DNA of 12,223 nt, from assembly GCA_016839875.1 (NCBI GenBank), contig JAEOTK010000319.1:1-12223 (forward strand), written 5' to 3'. The position numbers and the translations under genes are program-made. Below the pieces are notes generated by a model, which searched no databases, was not told where the DNA came from, and was given only the letters and a program-made list of their open reading frames with translations. This DNA is from Candidatus Heimdallarchaeota archaeon. Its GTDB lineage: Archaea > Asgardarchaeota > Heimdallarchaeia > Heimdallarchaeales > Heimdallarchaeaceae. This document shows, piece by piece, positions 11,371-12,223 of this stretch (position 1 is its first letter; every line of letters starts with the position of its first letter).

Positions 11371-12223
11371 ATGAAAAGAAAAAAACTCTTCTTTTGTATA
11401 AGTTCAATCTTGATTTTAATGATGTTCTCTGGTTCAATGCTAACTAGAATACATGCAGCTGATTTAATAGCAAACACTGAAACTCAAATAACTCAAATCG
11501 ACAAATCTTCTTGGTTCTGGTCTTCTACAGAGGTTCTCTCTCAAACAGACGATGACTCACATGGTCAACAAATGTTTGTAGATTCCAATAACAATATCCA
11601 TGTAGTTTTCAATGATGATACTGATAATTTAGAAGGCACAGGTACTGATAGAGATGTCTTCTATCTTTATTGGAACGCTGAAACAAAAACATGGTCTAAC
11701 CTAGAAGCGGTCTCAACAGAAAGTACTGCTTCATCATCAAATCCTGATTTAGCAGTTGATAGAAATGGCAATGTTCATGTAGCTTGGCAAGACCAAACAG
11801 ATATCTTAGGTTCAGGTTCTGATCGAGACGTTTTTTATAAACGAAGATCTTCTTCGGGTATTTGGTCAGCAACCGAGCTTGTTTCAACAGATAGTACTGG
11901 TAGTCTCCAACAAGTATCAATCGATGTTGATAGTTTAGGCAATCCATCAATTGTATGGACAGATCAAACAGATGTGGGTGATCTTGGAGGAACAGATTAT
12001 GATATTTTCTACAATAATCTCACTGTAGTTTCAAGTTCTTGGTTAGGTATGACACTAGTATCAACAGAATCAGATCTTGGTTCATACGATCCAGATGTGA
12101 AAGTAGATGAAAATGGTGATATCCATGTTGTATGGTATGATCTCTCCAATTTGGGTAGTGGAGCTGACAGAGATATTTTCTTCAAAAAATATTCTACTTC
12201 AGATAAAGCTTGGACTAGTCTTA
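11371..12223 (+). CDS. Secreted repeat protein, beta-propeller/sialidase-like (partial, right end cut)
   Basis: The frame is open from ATG 11371 to the window end (284 codons plus one base); no stop is reached. The N-terminus is a signal peptide: MKRKK, a hydrophobic core LFFCISSILILMMFSGSML, and a likely cleavage after HAA (28-30). The mature part is made of ~58-residue repeats, each beginning with a Trp (W50, W108, W165, W224, W281) and running W-S-x-x-E-x-VS-T-x-S, then VDxxGNxHVxWxDxTD, then a Gly-rich turn and DRDVFYK. The regular repeat with Asp/Gly turns and Trp strands fits blades of a beta-propeller (BNR/sialidase- or NHL-like), probably extracellular and possibly Ca-binding through the Asp-rich loops. 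The substrate or ligand is unknown. The SD AGAGGT supports the start. It is divergent from the TIGR04076 operon. Confidence 0.8.
   Translation, partial: MKRKKLFFCISSILILMMFSGSMLTRIHAADLIANTETQITQIDKSSWFWSSTEVLSQTDDDSHGQQMFVDSNNNIHVVFNDDTDNLEGTGTDRDVFYLYWNAETKTWSNLEAVSTESTASSSNPDLAVDRNGNVHVAWQDQTDILGSGSDRDVFYKRRSSSGIWSATELVSTDSTGSLQQVSIDVDSLGNPSIVWTDQTDVGDLGGTDYDIFYNNLTVVSSSWLGMTLVSTESDLGSYDPDVKVDENGDIHVVWYDLSNLGSGADRDIFFKKYSTSDKAWTSL

Noticed and set aside
11696..11950. 84-codon minus-strand frame
   Set aside because: It is antisense to the repeat region of the secreted protein, and its length is explained by the repetitive codon pattern there.
11518..12210. DNA-level direct repeats in the secreted protein gene
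   Set aside because: The similarity is at the protein level (~58-residue units) with diverged DNA, so it is described as protein repeats rather than a separate repeat element.
1..12223. CRISPR arrays, insertion sequences, tRNA or rRNA genes
   Set aside because: No regularly spaced direct repeats, transposase motifs, terminal inverted repeats with target duplications, or cloverleaf/rRNA-like segments were seen.

Overview
This AT-rich window holds a compact gene set. It is most likely archaeal. The start-codon regions carry archaeal-type AT-rich (TATA/BRE-like) boxes at a fixed distance from the ATG of apparently leaderless genes, while genes inside operons use AGGTGA/AGGAGGT ribosome-binding sites and sometimes TTG starts. 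The gene content (several tandem-GNAT paralogs, TIGR04076-type proteins, a secreted ~58-residue-repeat protein) would suit an Asgard-type (Heimdallarchaeia-like) genome, but that placement is inference only.

Layout. Positions 1-192 are the C-terminal end of a double-[4Fe-4S] oxidoreductase on the + strand. It converges, with a 1-bp gap, on a tandem-GNAT acetyltransferase (GNAT-1, 194-1243, -). GNAT-1 is divergent from a small SAM methyltransferase (1330-1929, +), which in turn converges on a DegT-like PLP aminotransferase (1953-3176, -). From there to 11214 every gene lies on the minus strand, so transcription runs right to left: two TIGR04076 paralogs, a double NTF2-like protein, a single NTF2-like protein, a 602-residue helical orphan, a GT-A-like glycosyltransferase, GNAT-3, GNAT-2, an Rv2952-like methyltransferase and the DegT-like protein. 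At 11371 a secreted repeat protein starts on the + strand, divergent from the TIGR04076 genes, and runs off the window end.

Probable transcription units (minus strand): (i) 11214 to 9267, four tightly packed genes with strong SDs and one ATGA overlap; (ii) the 602-aa gene, preceded by a stem-loop and a palindrome; (iii) the glycosyltransferase; (iv) GNAT-3/GNAT-2, where the SD of GNAT-2 overlaps the stop codon of GNAT-3; (v) the Rv2952-like methyltransferase; (vi) the DegT-like gene. Units v and vi are separated by an imperfect hairpin.

How the genes may work together: acetyltransferases, two methyltransferases, a glycosyltransferase-like protein and an aminotransferase-like protein are the usual tools for decorating a small molecule, sugar or lipid. 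A modification locus is therefore a reasonable hypothesis, but most of the genes look separately promoted and nothing in the sequence names a substrate. The clearest sequence-level results are the triple GNAT family, a promoter box conserved at identical spacing before two of its members, several corrected or unusual start codons, and a series of inverted repeats in nearly every long intergenic gap. No rRNA, tRNA, CRISPR array or insertion sequence was seen, and no gene-free stretch exceeds 300 bp.
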